This document shows, piece after piece, positions 10,305 to 21,004 of a DNA stretch of 64,000 nt; the stretch's first letter is position 1; each line of letters starts with the position of its first letter. The position numbers were made by a program, and so were the translations under genes. A model generated the notes under the pieces. It was not told the DNA's origin and did not search any database. It saw only the letters and a program-made list of their open reading frames with translations. Origin of the DNA: Gambelia wislizenii (taxonomy: Eukaryota; Chordata; Lepidosauria; Squamata; Crotaphytidae); the NCBI GenBank assembly GCA_030847615.1, contig JAUMIR010000003.1, positions 339,154,256-339,218,255 of the forward strand, given 5' to 3'.

Positions 10305-12042
10305 GGAAGCCCATTGAATGCTAACGTAATTATTTGAAAGCTGACATTTTGAAGGAAAATAAGCAAAAAAGGGCATCCAAAATAATCACAGCCCTTGAGC
10401 AACTCCCCTTAAACTTCTTTGAGCCTGTTTAAGTTAGAAAAAAGACAAGTTAGGGATGTGCCTGATCGAAGTTTACAAATTATGTGCTGGGCCCTCCAGT
10501 TCCACAGGGGTCCAGTTTTGGGACCCCCGCAGATGGTAAAAAAACATTGCGCTCATATTATTAAATAGTGCTGACATGCACACAGATGCTTTAGTGCGTC
10601 CATTGCATTTTGGCCCCATTTTAGGTATGGGGTGTGATGATCCGCAAGTGGTTGAAACTATGGATTGGCAGCCCATGGATCAGTAGGGCCCACTATACAT
10701 GGTGTAGAGCAAGTGGATACCAAGAATACTCCTCTTGCTACTAATACTTGAGCCTGAGATCATCTACTAAAGTGGTTTGGTGGGAGACTCAGGATAGATG
10801 AAAGGTTGTACTTTTTCACACATTGCATAATTAAAATGTTTAATTCAGTGGGTAAGATGAACTGATGGCTGCTGACTTGTATGACTTTAAAGGGGGATTG
10901 GACAAATTAATGGACAATGGGACTGTCAGTTGCTACTACTCTGGTGGTCTTACATTTCTTCTAATACTAGAGGCAATATGCTTCCTAATTACCCATTGTT
11001 TGGGAACAAGAGCATGAAGGTGCATTGTATTTGTGTCCTACCTGTTGGCTTCCCATAGGATTCTGGTTTGACTACTGTGGAACCCAAATCCTGGATTGTA
11101 TAAGCCTTTGGTTTGAACAAATATGGTTATTCTTATGTTCTTAAGGCCTAGAACCAACATGAGATGGGCATTCATTTTCCATGACTTTTTATGAAATAAT
11201 TTTCAATGCAAAAGATCCCTCACCACTCTTTTTATGCAATAGACAAGCTTTTGCATTTTGAATCAGGAAGGGCTTCCTGCTGAATCTCCAGAGGTTTAAC
11301 TATATGCAGTTCTGTAATTCTTTTTTTTTTTTTAAGTGCTATTTACATTTGAGTGCTAATATGGAGATGGCCTCCACAGGAAGCCAAACAAGCCGTGATA
11401 GTCTTAATTTTCCAGGCCGTTGATATTCTATCCTCCTTTATCCCCTGGCATTGCTGTCACTTTATTTCCTCTAATGGCATGAGCCACGATGTCATAATAT
11501 CCAAAATCAAATGTACCAGAAAATGTAATAAATTAGAGTCAAGCTAGCAGAGTAATTGAAGAATAAAACTGAATTTTAAACAACAATCAGCTGTGTTATG
11601 GGGTAGTTATGGATTGACTGCTGTGCAGCGACATGTGCTGGAGATGAGTGGCACCATGTGATTTCACTGTTGATGACAAGCAAGTGAAGGAGTGTTGCCA
11701 AGTGAGGAAATAATGAGGAAGAAATAGTTTAAGCCAGTAGAGCAGGAACATAGCACTGCGACAGGATAACAATGCCACATTTGTTGCCTTTCAGATTTCA
11801 TAATAGCATTTTATATAGTGTGTCTCAAGTGATCCCAGCCTTTCACGCTATTATCTTTAGGCTGGAGACATGCAGTACCATTTGAGGGAAATTAAAGTTG
11901 TTGGAGAGAGATGCATTTCTGTTAGTGATGGGCACTTGAAGTGTGGGCAGACTTGAGACTTGTGGAATCTATTTTGGGGTTTGTTTTCTCTTCTAGAACC
12001 ATGAAGTCCACCAATGGGAGTGTGCTGCAAAAGTCATATTGT
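10305..12042. other. Mostly unique sequence, no recognised feature
   Basis: No open frame with family resemblance. The segment 11370-11540 has balanced composition with no repeat similarity in this window and could be conserved non-coding DNA, but alignment is needed to tell. Confidence 0.4.
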
Positions 12043-12255
12043 TACATGCCTTCAAGTTAACACCGACTTATGGCAACCCTATCAGAGGATTTTCTTGGCA
12101 AGATTTATTTGGAGGAAGTTTATCATTTCCTTCCTCAAAGGCTGAGAGAGGGTGACTTGCCCAAGGTCAACCAGTGGGTTTCCATGGCTAAGCAGGAATT
12201 CAGACTACAGAGTCTTAGTCTAACACACAAACAACTTTATCACTCTGGCTCACAA
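12043..12255 (-). repeat. tRNA-derived SINE (minus)
   Basis: Reverse-complement orientation of the family at 10085. It shows GCCTTCAAGTTAACACCGAC, TTTTCTTGGCAAGATTTATT, GAGAGAGGGTGACTTGCCCA and GTGGGTTTCCATGGC, then a degraded tRNA-like head ending near CACTCTGGCTC. Confidence 0.8.
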
Positions 12256-12609
12256 AACTAATTAAATAATTCTGAGCCCAGGAATTTGTTTTGTGTACCA
12301 GAACATAATGATATTCACAGTTCCCATGCACTAAAAATCCACTCTTGAAAACCCAAGCTCTTTTCATTGCAGAAGTGAATTTGAGGCCTGGAGGGCAGGT
12401 GTACTGGGAGCTTTCAGCCATCAAAGCTTTCAGCCACCCAAAGATACACCAGTAGATCTTAGATCTAGCATCTGTTCATCCCAGTGTATATGTATTTCTT
12501 TTACCTCATGGTTGTCTTGTTTGAAACAAATTTTGCAGGTTTCCAAAAGCATATGGATACCTGCAAAATGCATTGACCAGAGACAAAATTTGGTTTACTA
12601 TGCCCAAGG

Positions 12610-13922
12610 GATCATAGAATCATAGAATCATAGAATTTCAGAGTTGGAAGAGACCATGAGGGCCATCCAGTCCAACCCCCTGCCACGCAGGAAATCTTGA
12701 TCAAAGCATCCCTGACAGATGGCAATCCAGCCTCTGTTTAAAGACCTCCAAGGAAGGAGACCCCACCACGCTCCGAGGGAGTGTGTTCCACTGCCGAACA
12801 GCTCTTACTGTCAAAAAGTTCCTCCTAATGTTGAGGTGGAATCTCTGTTCCTGGAGCTTGCACCCATTGCTCCGTGTTCCAGTCTCTGGAGCAGCAGAAA
12901 ACAAGCCTGCTCCATCCTCAACGTGACACCCCTTCAACTACTTAAACAGGGCTATCATATCACCTCTTAACCATCTTTTTTCCAGGCTAAACATACCCAG
13001 CTCCCTAAGTCTCTCCTCATAAGGCATTGTTTCCAGACCTTTCACCATTTTAGTCGCCCTTCTCTGGACATGCTCCAATGTGTCAATATCCTTTTTGAAT
13101 TGTGGTGCCCAGAACTGGACACTGTATTCTAGGTGAGGTCTGACCAAGGCAGAATAGAGCGGCGCTATTACTTCCCTTGATCTAGATACAATACTTCTGT
13201 TGATACAGCCCAAAATCGCATTGGCCTTTTTAGCTGCCACATCACATTGTTGACTCATGTTCAACTTGTGGTCTACTAGGACTCCTAGATCCCTTTTGCA
13301 CGTAGTCTCGTTCAGCCAGGTCTCTCCCATCCTGTATCTATGCATTTCATTTTTCCACCCTAAATGCAGTACTTTACATTTCTCTGTATTGAATTTCATT
13401 TTGTTAGCTTTGGCCCAGCTCTCCAGTCTATCCAGGTCATTCTGAATTTTGATCCTGTCCTCTAGGGTATTAGCTACTCCTCCTAATTTGGTGTCATCAG
13501 CAAATTTGATAAGTATGCCCCTAATTCCCTCATCCAAGTCATTGATAAAGATGTTGAATAGCACTGGGCCCAGGACAGAACCCTGTGGCACCCCACTGGT
13601 CACATCTTTCCAAGACGAAGAGGAGCCACTGCTGAACACCCTTTGGGTTCGGCCAGTCAACCAATTACAAATCCATTGAACAGTTAACTTGTCTAGCCCA
13701 CATTTTACAAGCTTGTTTGCAAGAAATGTCATGGGGAACCTTGTCAAAGGCCTTACTGAAATCAAGGTATGCGATGTCCACAGCGTTCCCTTCATCTACC
13801 AAGCTGGTAATTTTATCAAAAAAAGAGATCAGATTAGTCTGGCATGACTTGTTTCTCTGGAACCCATGTTGACTTTTTGTGCTTATGGCATTGCCTTCTA
13901 AAAATGTTCACAGACTCTCTGG
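12610..13922 (-). mobile_element. CR1 LINE, 5'-truncated
   Basis: The 3' end at 12610 shows the CR1 tail (on this strand, three ATCATAGA-type units). The whole 1.3 kb matches the 3' third of the CR1 at 56.6-60.6 kb, starting near AGAGAGTCTGTGAAC (13905-13922 reversed). The copy is clearly of the same family as the full one, and closer to it than the CR1s at 22.5, 43.1 or 47 kb. Confidence 0.9.
12701..13855 (-). pseudogene. CR1 ORF2 fragment: reverse transcriptase palm to C-terminus
   Basis: Minus-strand frames encode the CR1 reverse transcriptase from just before the palm domain to the C-terminus. Residues include [20 protein letters not shown], the catalytic [10 protein letters not shown] and the thumb/C-terminal [19 protein letters not shown]. 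Compared with the copy at 59.4-60.5 kb, this one has a one-base insertion near 13730 (an extra T after the region encoding VPHD) and an in-frame TAG near 12940 after MIALFK. The C-terminal part (KGCHVEDGAGLFSAAPETGTRS..) continues in the same frame after that stop. Its region near 13820 lacks the CT dinucleotide that breaks ORF2 at 59.39 kb. Inactive because it is truncated and broken. Confidence 0.88.
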
Positions 13923-14179
13923 ATGGAAATCTTCATGTAGCTTATTCTTATAAGAACTTTTTTTTTAATTTTTTCCCAACTATTCAGTATTTTGTGTACA
14001 AAAAGGTTTTGCTCAAAGCATGATTCTTTGCACAACAGCACTTTTTTGTATACACACACATATGCAGAAAATGCTACAAATCTTTTAGTAGGTCTTGACA
14101 AGGTGTCTTGCTGTGTTGACACACCCTTTCTTATTGAGGGTGAGAAAATTTACAGTTTTATGTACACTAGTCACAAACC

Positions 14180-14935
14180 CCTAATCTGGCCCGATAACGC
14201 CACATGATGTGTGGCATTTTGCCCGAATCTGGGTGTGATAGCGATACACGATTTACAGCTATATTCGCACCAGACTTGGGGAATGCCCCCTTAATCTGAG
14301 TGTTAGAAAATTTACAGTTTTCTCTGGAGTTTGCTGGAAACTCTGGAGAAAACTGCCGTGTGAACAATCTACCCACACTAGATTTGGGGTGGGTTGGGAA
14401 GAGAGGAAGAACAAGCACTGTCTGAGACGCCACCATTCCCCCCCTCTCAGCGCCACTTCTCGGTCCAAAAGCAGAGCCCCAGTGATAGTTGCTCTCTCTG
14501 AAGTCAGAACACCAGCGAGGCCTGCCATTGCAAGGCTAGCCGCCCAATCTGGCTTTAGAGAGGGCGACTACCACTAGGACTTTGATTCACCAGCACATAG
14601 TTGCCTGGGAAATGCAAGGCGCTGTGGTAGTCACCCTCTCTGAAGGCAGAACGGGTGCTCGCCCCTCCATCACAATTTGCCTGTTCTGGCTTCAGAGAAG
14701 TCAACTACTACTGGGGCTTTGCTTTTCCCAGACCTCAGAGTCAAACATGAGTAACAGCGTTGAATTGATGGTAAAAAATAAAAACCCAATGTAGCTTTGG
14801 GCTTTGGCAGGTGTGGCGCTGAAATCTGGGCCAGAATAGTTTGAATTTCATGCACTGCAGCTCTGTGCCAAAATAGTCCGAATCTCATCTGGATTTTTAC
14901 CCCACCCCACGGAGTCAAGCCCTTAAAAGTATCCT
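14180..14935. repeat. Unclassified composite block with four alternating 27-bp modules
   Basis: A module like GTGGTAGTCACCCTCTCTGA occurs at 14481-14508 (+), 14549-14575 (-), 14624-14649 (+) and 14686-14712 (-). The two +/- pairs each make a hairpin, and the pairs are a tandem duplication about 140 bp apart. Outside the modules the words AATCTGG, CCCGAATCTGG and CCGAATCTCATCTGG recur. I cannot find terminal inverted repeats or a target duplication, so the limits are approximate. Possibly a non-autonomous DNA transposon. Confidence 0.5.
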
Positions 14936-15022
14936 TTTTATTGCAGCTGCACAGGCCATAAACAGCAAACCCTCCCATCCAGTTTCTAGGATCTTTACAG
15001 CAGTCTTATAAAACAGCCAACT

Positions 15023-15130
15023 TGTCTATCTTGGATTGGCCTTTTTAGTCATCAGCGTGCTTGCAGAAAACGCGGGATGAGTCCTTCCTGAATCTTCGTT
15101 TGCGAGGAAAAGCCAGAGAGAGAGAGAAAG
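15023..15130 (+). mobile_element. Zinc-finger LINE, extreme 3' end fragment
   Basis: Matches the last 100 bases of the 30.2 kb LINE: CTTGGATTGGCCTTTTTAGT, CATCAGCG, GATGAGTCCTTCCTGAATCT, TTCGTTTGCG, AAAAGCCAGAGAG, then (AG)n. It covers only the end of the C-terminal zinc-finger region and the short 3' UTR. Confidence 0.8.
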
Positions 15131-15315
15131 CAGTTGACATGATTGCTCCCCTTTTGCAGACCTAAGAATAGTGGCTTTCACAGACAGGCCTACCTAGTGC
15201 CACCACTGTTATTTTTTTTGTACCTGATACAATCCCTGTAACTCCTGGGTTTAAAATGTAGTTTAATCCATTTTACTTCTTAAAATTTTATCTTGTATTT
15301 TGTAGACTGCCTTGG

Positions 15316-15541
15316 GAGATTTTCTCACTACGCTGTTATAGTGTTACTATTCCACTTTATTTGCTATGGCTGCCTCCTGTGGAATCCTGGGATTTGCAGT
15401 TTAGGGAGGAGCATTTACAACTCTTAGCCAGAGAGTTCTTAGGCCTCACTAAACTACAAACCCCAGAATTCCACAGGAAGAAGCCAGAATAATTAAAGTG
15501 GAATAGTAACACTATAACAGTGTAGTGTGAAAATCTCCTTG
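15316..15541. mobile_element. Palindromic MITE
   Basis: The arms GAGATTTTCTCACTACGCTG and CAGTGTAGTGTGAAAATCTC are inverted partners. The palindrome runs on through TTATAGTGTTACTATTCCAC and inward to TGGGATTTGCAGTTTAGGGA versus CACTAAACTACAAACCCC. CTTGG flanks both sides, suggesting a 5-bp duplication. Same family as 51887-52105. Confidence 0.75.
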
Positions 15542-16253
15542 GAAGCTTCACTGAAGAGTAGGTGTGTAAGTGTTCTAAGCAAAATAGGGTTCACATATGT
15601 TTCAGTCTGGGACTTGCTGGCTGAGAGCTTGCATGTTAATATGGTGTATCAGTTCATTCATTTGAGATAATAATACACCCTAAATTCTTGAAAATACATT
15701 AAATGTTTCAGCCACCTCAGGATGAATTTTCAACATGACTGTCATTGGTGCAGTTTAGGAGGCAATTAATTGTATGTTTTCTGTTCATCTTTTTGTATTT
15801 GTTTATTTTTTCATAAGTTTCCTGCTTCCTGAGGAAACTTCAGCACTTCCTTTTTTCCTTTGGGCTGAAAGTGAAGTAAAGCATTTGCCAAGGAGGCCAT
15901 CTGTTTCCTTGTCTCATTGCCCTACACTAAGCAAATCTTCTTGGAATTAAATTCTGTTGATTTTCAATAGAAATTACTACTAGGTAGGTGTACTCAGGAT
16001 TGCCTCTTAAATTGCATTTGAGGAAGCTCAAGCAATTGGTTCTTGGCACTTTGATACTAAAAGTATTTCTGTTGAAGGCACCTTTTTAAAACAGAAGGAC
16101 CAGATTCTGAGAGAGGGCAGCTTTGGACATGTGGTTTTTGTCAGTGAGTCAGCAGGCTAGACCCCTACAGTCAGGCATTTGCTTCCAGTAAAGCAAGATT
16201 GAAAAGCACTTGATTTGCAATTGCATATTCTGTTCTGCTTTAAACATTAGAAG
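15542..16253. other. No recognised feature
   Basis: AT-rich sequence with no supported gene. No repeats recognised between the palindromic MITE and the next SINE. Confidence 0.4.
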
Positions 16254-16452
16254 TGTTGTTGTTGTTGTTGTGTCCCTTCAAGGTGTTTCCAGCTTATGAT
16301 GACCCCTTAACATGGAGTTTGAGGAAGTTTGTCTTTCTCTGAGGCTTGAGAGAGCCTGACTTGCCCAACACACACTGTGGTTTTTCCATGGTTGAGCAGC
16401 AATTCGAACCTAAGCCCCAGCTCAACACTCAAACCACTACACATGCTGGCTC
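16254..16452 (-). repeat. tRNA-derived SINE (minus)
   Basis: Starts with (GTT)n, the complement of the CAACAA tail, then CCTTCAAGGTGTTTCCAGCT. It ends in the tRNA-like head AACACTCAAACCACTACACA. An insertion/deletion-rich, older copy. Confidence 0.75.
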
Positions 16453-16766
16453 TTACGAGAAGCTTAAAACTATTCAAGGTGCAAGATTGGAATGCACTAA
16501 AGAGATGTCTGTCAGGCAGCCAGGAGTGTACTGTACTGTACTGGGCATACCAGAAGGATGCATTTTGGATACATGCTTGTACACAACATGTTGGTCCAGA
16601 TGTGAACCTAGCCTGAGTCTATTTGATGTGCTGGTTATGGATGATGGCAGCCATAGTCCAACACAACCGGAAGGTGGTGATTTGGGGAAAGCTACATTAT
16701 GGCAATGTTAAAGTTATTTTTTTCTCCCAGATCCAGGTTTGTAGGTTGTGGTTTTACTTTTGGATA

Positions 16767-16979
16767 CAGTGGGCCCTCTGTATCTACCGGGGTTTGGTTC
16801 CAGGACTCCCCACCATGCATACCAAAATCTACAATGGCGTAGTAAAATAGCATCCTTTATAGAAAATGTTGAATAGCAAGACTTGCTTTTTGGATTTTTA
16901 TTTTAATTTTTTAAATATTTTTGAGCTGTGGTTGGTTGAATCTATGGATGCAGAATCTGTGGATATGCAGGGTCAATTG
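16767..16979. mobile_element. Tigger-like MITE with TA flanks
   Basis: Left end CAGTGGGCCCTCTGTATC with GGGGTTTGGTTCCAGGA, and right end GGATATGCAGGGTCAATTG, are inverted partners. TA is present at 16765-16766 and 16980-16981. Interior AT-rich, 213 bp, no transposase. Confidence 0.8.
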
Positions 16980-16981
16980 TA

Positions 16982-18102
16982 CTTAGGTATACTTTATTGT
17001 TCTTTGGATGAAAAAAAAATTGGTTTTAACGAAGTGTAAATGAATATTGGTGGCATCAATTATCATGTTTTGCACTGTTTTTAAATTAATTTAATAATGA
17101 ACTTACAGTAAATGTACACAAGAAGAAAAATTTTCTTGATTGTACAAAATATTGTTTCTGTATAGTTTCTAATCAAGGAAACAATGAACCTCTAAGCAGT
17201 ATTCTGTTGTTAAATATGGTTGAAACAGATTTGGTTTTATCACTGGCAAAACTTCTGTGTCACTTTCTGTTTGTACAGAAATAGAAAATTGATGCAGTTT
17301 CCATTTATAGTAATGGCCATCTTCTGTCTGTAGTCATTTTCAGTTATAAAAATGCGTTATTTCCCACCTCATTTTATCCTATAGCTTTCTGAACCTTGAT
17401 GGTGGTAGTAGCAATTTATTTCCACAATGATGTCAATAAAATAGTATTTCCTAAGGCACTCAATAAATAAAGTTTTAAAATCTCAAGCCATCAAGCTACT
17501 GTGTGGTTGACATGAGAAATTTTAGATTATTTTTATTGATTTTCTGGCCTTCCTTAAAAAGATAGGTGTAGACTACTAGATGCCTTCACAGGAAGTAGTT
17601 GTGCGAATAGTTCCAGGGCATGACCATAACTAGTTGCAAATAATTAGTTACTTGTAATTAATTCTTTCTCTGTTAACAAATGCATCACTACATTACATCA
17701 GAACTGTAATTTAATGAGGGATACCCACTCCGCCTGTGGTGTGGCAGTAACATTTAAGTTGCTTTTACAGTTACAGGAGCATAGCCTGATTAACTGGGGT
17801 TGGAGGAATATCACATGTTCAAGTGCTACCTTGTGCTCTGTTGTGGGTGTTGAGGGAACAGTGAGGAGGAGAGTGCTTTGTACTATAGATCAGTGGCTTT
17901 TAGTATTCAGATACCTTTTTAGCATAATTATATAGTTAACTATTTTAGTCACTTTTGAGAAGCTGGAATGTAAACACTGTTATTGCAAAGTTACAGAAGT
18001 AACTAACTACTTTTGGGAGGCTTGATACTATAATTTTTAACTATGTTTAAAAAGTAAATTCCCATCTTCTGTCTCTACCACAATCTTGCTAATTTCATCT
18101 GA
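16982..18102. other. AT-rich unique sequence
   Basis: No open frame or repeat family recognised. The sequence is repeat-poor compared with its neighbours, with many AT homopolymers. Confidence 0.4.
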
Positions 18103-18235
18103 GGGGAATTAATAATAATAATAAATAAAATGTATTTTTACCCCGCCGCTATGTTAAAAACAATCGGGGTGGCTTACAACAGTTAAAATACAACAATACA
18201 GACTAAAATCCCTAAGCCCAGAGTCAGGGTTTATG
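18103..18235 (-). repeat. LINE 3' end fragment (minus)
   Basis: (AAT)n at 18110-18125, then TTTTTACCCCGCC, AACAATCGGGGTGGCTTACA and AAAATCCCTAAGCCC. This is the complement of the 3' end at 9340-9440. Confidence 0.65.
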
Positions 18236-18255
18236 ACTTGTGGAACCCTCTAGAA

Positions 18256-18643
18256 CCGTGTCTCCTAACTTTTTCTTTACCAGGGAACCCCTTTAAATAT
18301 CTTTTGTTGCAGTGGACCCCAAGACTTAACTCAAGATTTAAAACCATGATGATGATGATGATGATGATACTTGATAATAATAATAACACAATTACTATTA
18401 AACCTGGCACTGAAGTGGGAGGGAAGACTTTTTTCCTGCTTCTTCCTGCAAGTTTGTGGCTGGAGCAGATTGAATGGCAATGTGCAGGCCAAACCAGCCA
18501 GCCAGCCTTTGCCTTGACTCCTGTCATGTGGCTGCTCCACTGCAGGGAGGAGGTGGGCCAAACAGCCTTCAAGCCTTCACGGACACCATGTGAGGACATC
18601 ATGGACCCCTGGGGGTCCTCGGACACCAGCTTAAGAACCACTG
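18256..18643. mobile_element. hAT-like MITE with perfect 8-bp target duplication
   Basis: CTCTAGAA occurs at 18248-18255 and 18644-18651, exactly flanking the element. The right end AAGAACCACTG is a hAT-type terminus (complement CAGTGGTTCTT); the left end is degraded. Landmarks TTTACCAGGGAACCCCTTTA, TTAACTCAAGATTTAAAA and CTGCTTCTTCCTGCAA are shared with the copy at 45049. A (ATG)n tract at 18345-18368 explains a run of methionines or histidines in overlapping open frames, which are not genes. Confidence 0.85.
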
Positions 18644-18765
18644 CTCTAGAAAAATAGTTTTATTCGGGTTACTTTGTTATCTCTGAGATAGCAATAACAT
18701 TATTAAAACTCATTGGCTTGTTCCATGGAAAGAAAACGAGTGAACCCCCAGTGAGCTCACTTATT

Positions 18766-19684
18766 GTATATACTCATGGATAAGTCAAGGGCAGATGTTG
18801 GGGGCAAAATTATTGATTTTGCTATGACCCATAGATAAGTCAAGGGTAAAATTAGGAGTGTGTAACAAGCAAATTTCTTCCTTTCCTTTTAAAAATGCAT
18901 CGATGGAACATACTTAGGAAGAGCTAAAGGGAAGGGGATCTGTTTATTTGAGGGGTTACAATTGGGGAGGTGTAAATTGAATTGCTGATCTTAAAATATC
19001 TCTATCTATACACATACAGATAGGGAAAGGAATATAAATACGGAAAAAGAATGAGAATGCAGTCTGGAAAAAAAGTTGGGGGGGAGAGCAAAGAAAGCAA
19101 CCTGCTTCTATTAGGGACCTAGCATGAAAGCAGTGACAAAAAGCAGAGGCAAGAAGCCCGTCTTGGCATGGTGGGCCATGGAAGCAGTGCTCCCACCCCA
19201 TTACCTCTCCCTTTCCCAAACCAGAGAAAGAATGGCAACCCTCCCTCCTTCCCCACCTTCTTTTTCAGCCTGAGCGATGTTTAGCAGCAACATGGAGGAC
19301 CCCATGTTGAATGCAGTGCACCTGCCATTTGGGGCACTTGAGGTGAATCAAGCAATGGCGGCCATTTTTAATAAGGGCTTACTGCATAAGCCTCCCCTTG
19401 CAATCACAGCAGCCATTTTAAATAAGGATTTACTGCATAAGCCTCCCCTCGCAAGGCTTGCAGAGAGACTGCCAAGCCTCATGAGGCTTATACAGTAAGG
19501 CTCTATTAATAATGGCTGCCGCTGCTCTGCTCTACCTCAAGTGCCCAAAATGGCAGGGAGCACAGAACTCATCCAGCCAGTGTTATTGTCACGTTTCCAT
19601 CATTGGCCTATGGTTAAGTCAACCCAGGTTTTCAGGTTAATTTTTTTTCCAAACGTTTTTCAAATTATACATGAGTATTTATCG
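18766..19684. mobile_element. Long MITE with ATACTCATG ends
   Basis: The left part TATATACTCATGGATAAGTC and the right part (TTATACATGAGTATTTATCG) are inverted partners. Subterminal CATAGATAAGTCAAGGG on the left pairs loosely with CCTATGGTTAAGTCAACCC on the right. The interior has a repeated unit TTACTGCATAAGCCTCCCCT at 19380 and 19430. Target duplication not identified. Confidence 0.55.
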
Positions 19685-19686
19685 CA

Positions 19687-19952
19687 CTAGTATCCGCCCT
19701 GGCCTCACATCGGGAGGCATGGAGACGCACTATCCACAATGCTGCAGCCTTATTTGAGAACTCACGACGAACAAGTCTTGAAGAGAAACGACAACACAGA
19801 AAGAATCACAACCCAAAAACATTACCCAAGGAGACCTTCTGCTGTGCTTTTTGCAACTGGACTTGTTTATCTTGGATTGGCCTTTTTAGTCATCAGCGCG
19901 CTTGCAGAAAGCGCGGGATGAGTCCTTCCTGAACCTTCGTTTGCGAAGAAAA
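19687..19952 (+). mobile_element. Zinc-finger LINE, 3' fragment
   Basis: Plus-strand match to the last 265 bp of the 30.2 kb LINE: CCGCCCTGGCCTCACATCGG, GAGACGCACTATCCACAATG, GAACAAGTCTTGAAGAGAAA, then CATCAGCGCGCTTGCAGAAA and AAAAGCCAGAG. Truncated at its 5' end next to the end of the preceding MITE. Confidence 0.85.
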
Positions 19953-20269
19953 GCCAGAGTATTATTAGTAAATATCAGTCTAGAAAAGAAATGAATTCAG
20001 GACATGAGAGTATCATACCTTTCCACTCAATTCTTGTACTCCCTCTATTGTTATATGATGATTAGAGTAACTTTCTCAGGCTTGCTGCCCTGTAGATGGT
20101 TTATACTACAGTTCCTACCAACCCCAAGTAACACAGCCAAAAGTCAAGGATGGTGGAAGCTTTCATCCAAAATATTTGGAGAGTGCTGGGTTGGGGAAGG
20201 CTAGATTCTACTGGCTCAAAACCATTGGGGTGAGCATATTAAAATCAGCTGAAAGTAACTGAGAAATTT

Positions 20270-20420
20270 GTTGATGTTAACTGCCTTTAAGTCGACTTTG
20301 ACTTATGGTGGCCCCATGAATGAGAGGCCTCCAAGTCACCCTATCATCAACAGCCTTGCTCAGGTGTTGCAGACTCAGAGCCATGGCTTCCTTGATTAAA
20401 TCTATCCATCTGTAATGTGA
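20270..20420. repeat. SINE-like repeat fragment
   Basis: TTAACTGCCTTTAAGTCGAC, CTTATGGTGGCCCCATGAAT and CCATGGCTTCCTTGATTAAA form a block I recognise as a dispersed reptile repeat related to the 3' body of tRNA SINEs. Limits uncertain. Confidence 0.45.
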
Positions 20421-20588
20421 AATCCCATGTCAGTATTTCCTGAACAATAGCATCACATGGTTTTAAACTTGTTAAAATTATTATGCAGAAGTTGCAATAA
20501 ATGCAGATATTTGGCCTTCATTCCCATGAAAATGTGAATGTCGGACTAGGAACAAGAAGGTAGACTGTAATGGTTTGGTTTTGCAATA

Positions 20589-20859
20589 CAAACCTCCCTT
20601 CAAATTTCTGGCTTTCTAATTCGTGGATTTGCAAGGCCATGGGGAGTGAGTGAGTGGTTTTTGGCTCCCCCCCCCCCTAGGGAAGGAGAGCTTACCAAAC
20701 CCCAAGCTGGAGCCTCCCCGTCACTTTGGAAGGGGTGGAGAGGGGTTGGCTGGCCAGCCAGCTGGCAGGAAAGCTTTCCAGGTCTCCTGTTATTCATGGT
20801 TTTTTCAAATTCGTGGGGGTGCTCAGCATGTAATCCCCACGAATTTGAAGGGAGGACTG
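20589..20859. mobile_element. Tc1/mariner-like MITE with TA flanks
   Basis: Left end CAAACCTCCCTTCAAATT and right end AATTTGAAGGGAGGACTG are inverted partners, flanked by TA (20587-20588, 20860-20861). The interior is GC-rich with a C10 run near 20670. Confidence 0.75.
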
Positions 20860-20979
20860 TATACACATTTGGTTATTTGCTTTGGGTTCCCACCACCTAC
20901 CATAGAGAAAATTCTGTGGCATCAAAGACTTCCAGAGAGTAAAAGCAGTGGAATGCTATTTTTGGATGCTGCCTTCTGA

Positions 20980-21004
20980 TATGCGTGTGTGTGTGTGTGT
21001 GTGT
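20980..21004 (+). repeat. (GT)n microsatellite
   Basis: An uninterrupted GT run of about eleven units follows GATATGC. Confidence 0.9.

Noticed and set aside
18238..18657. A 139-codon frame with a methionine run, and an antisense 136-codon frame with isoleucine runs
   Set aside because: Both read through the (ATG)n tract of a hAT-like MITE and its target duplications; no protein family resemblance.
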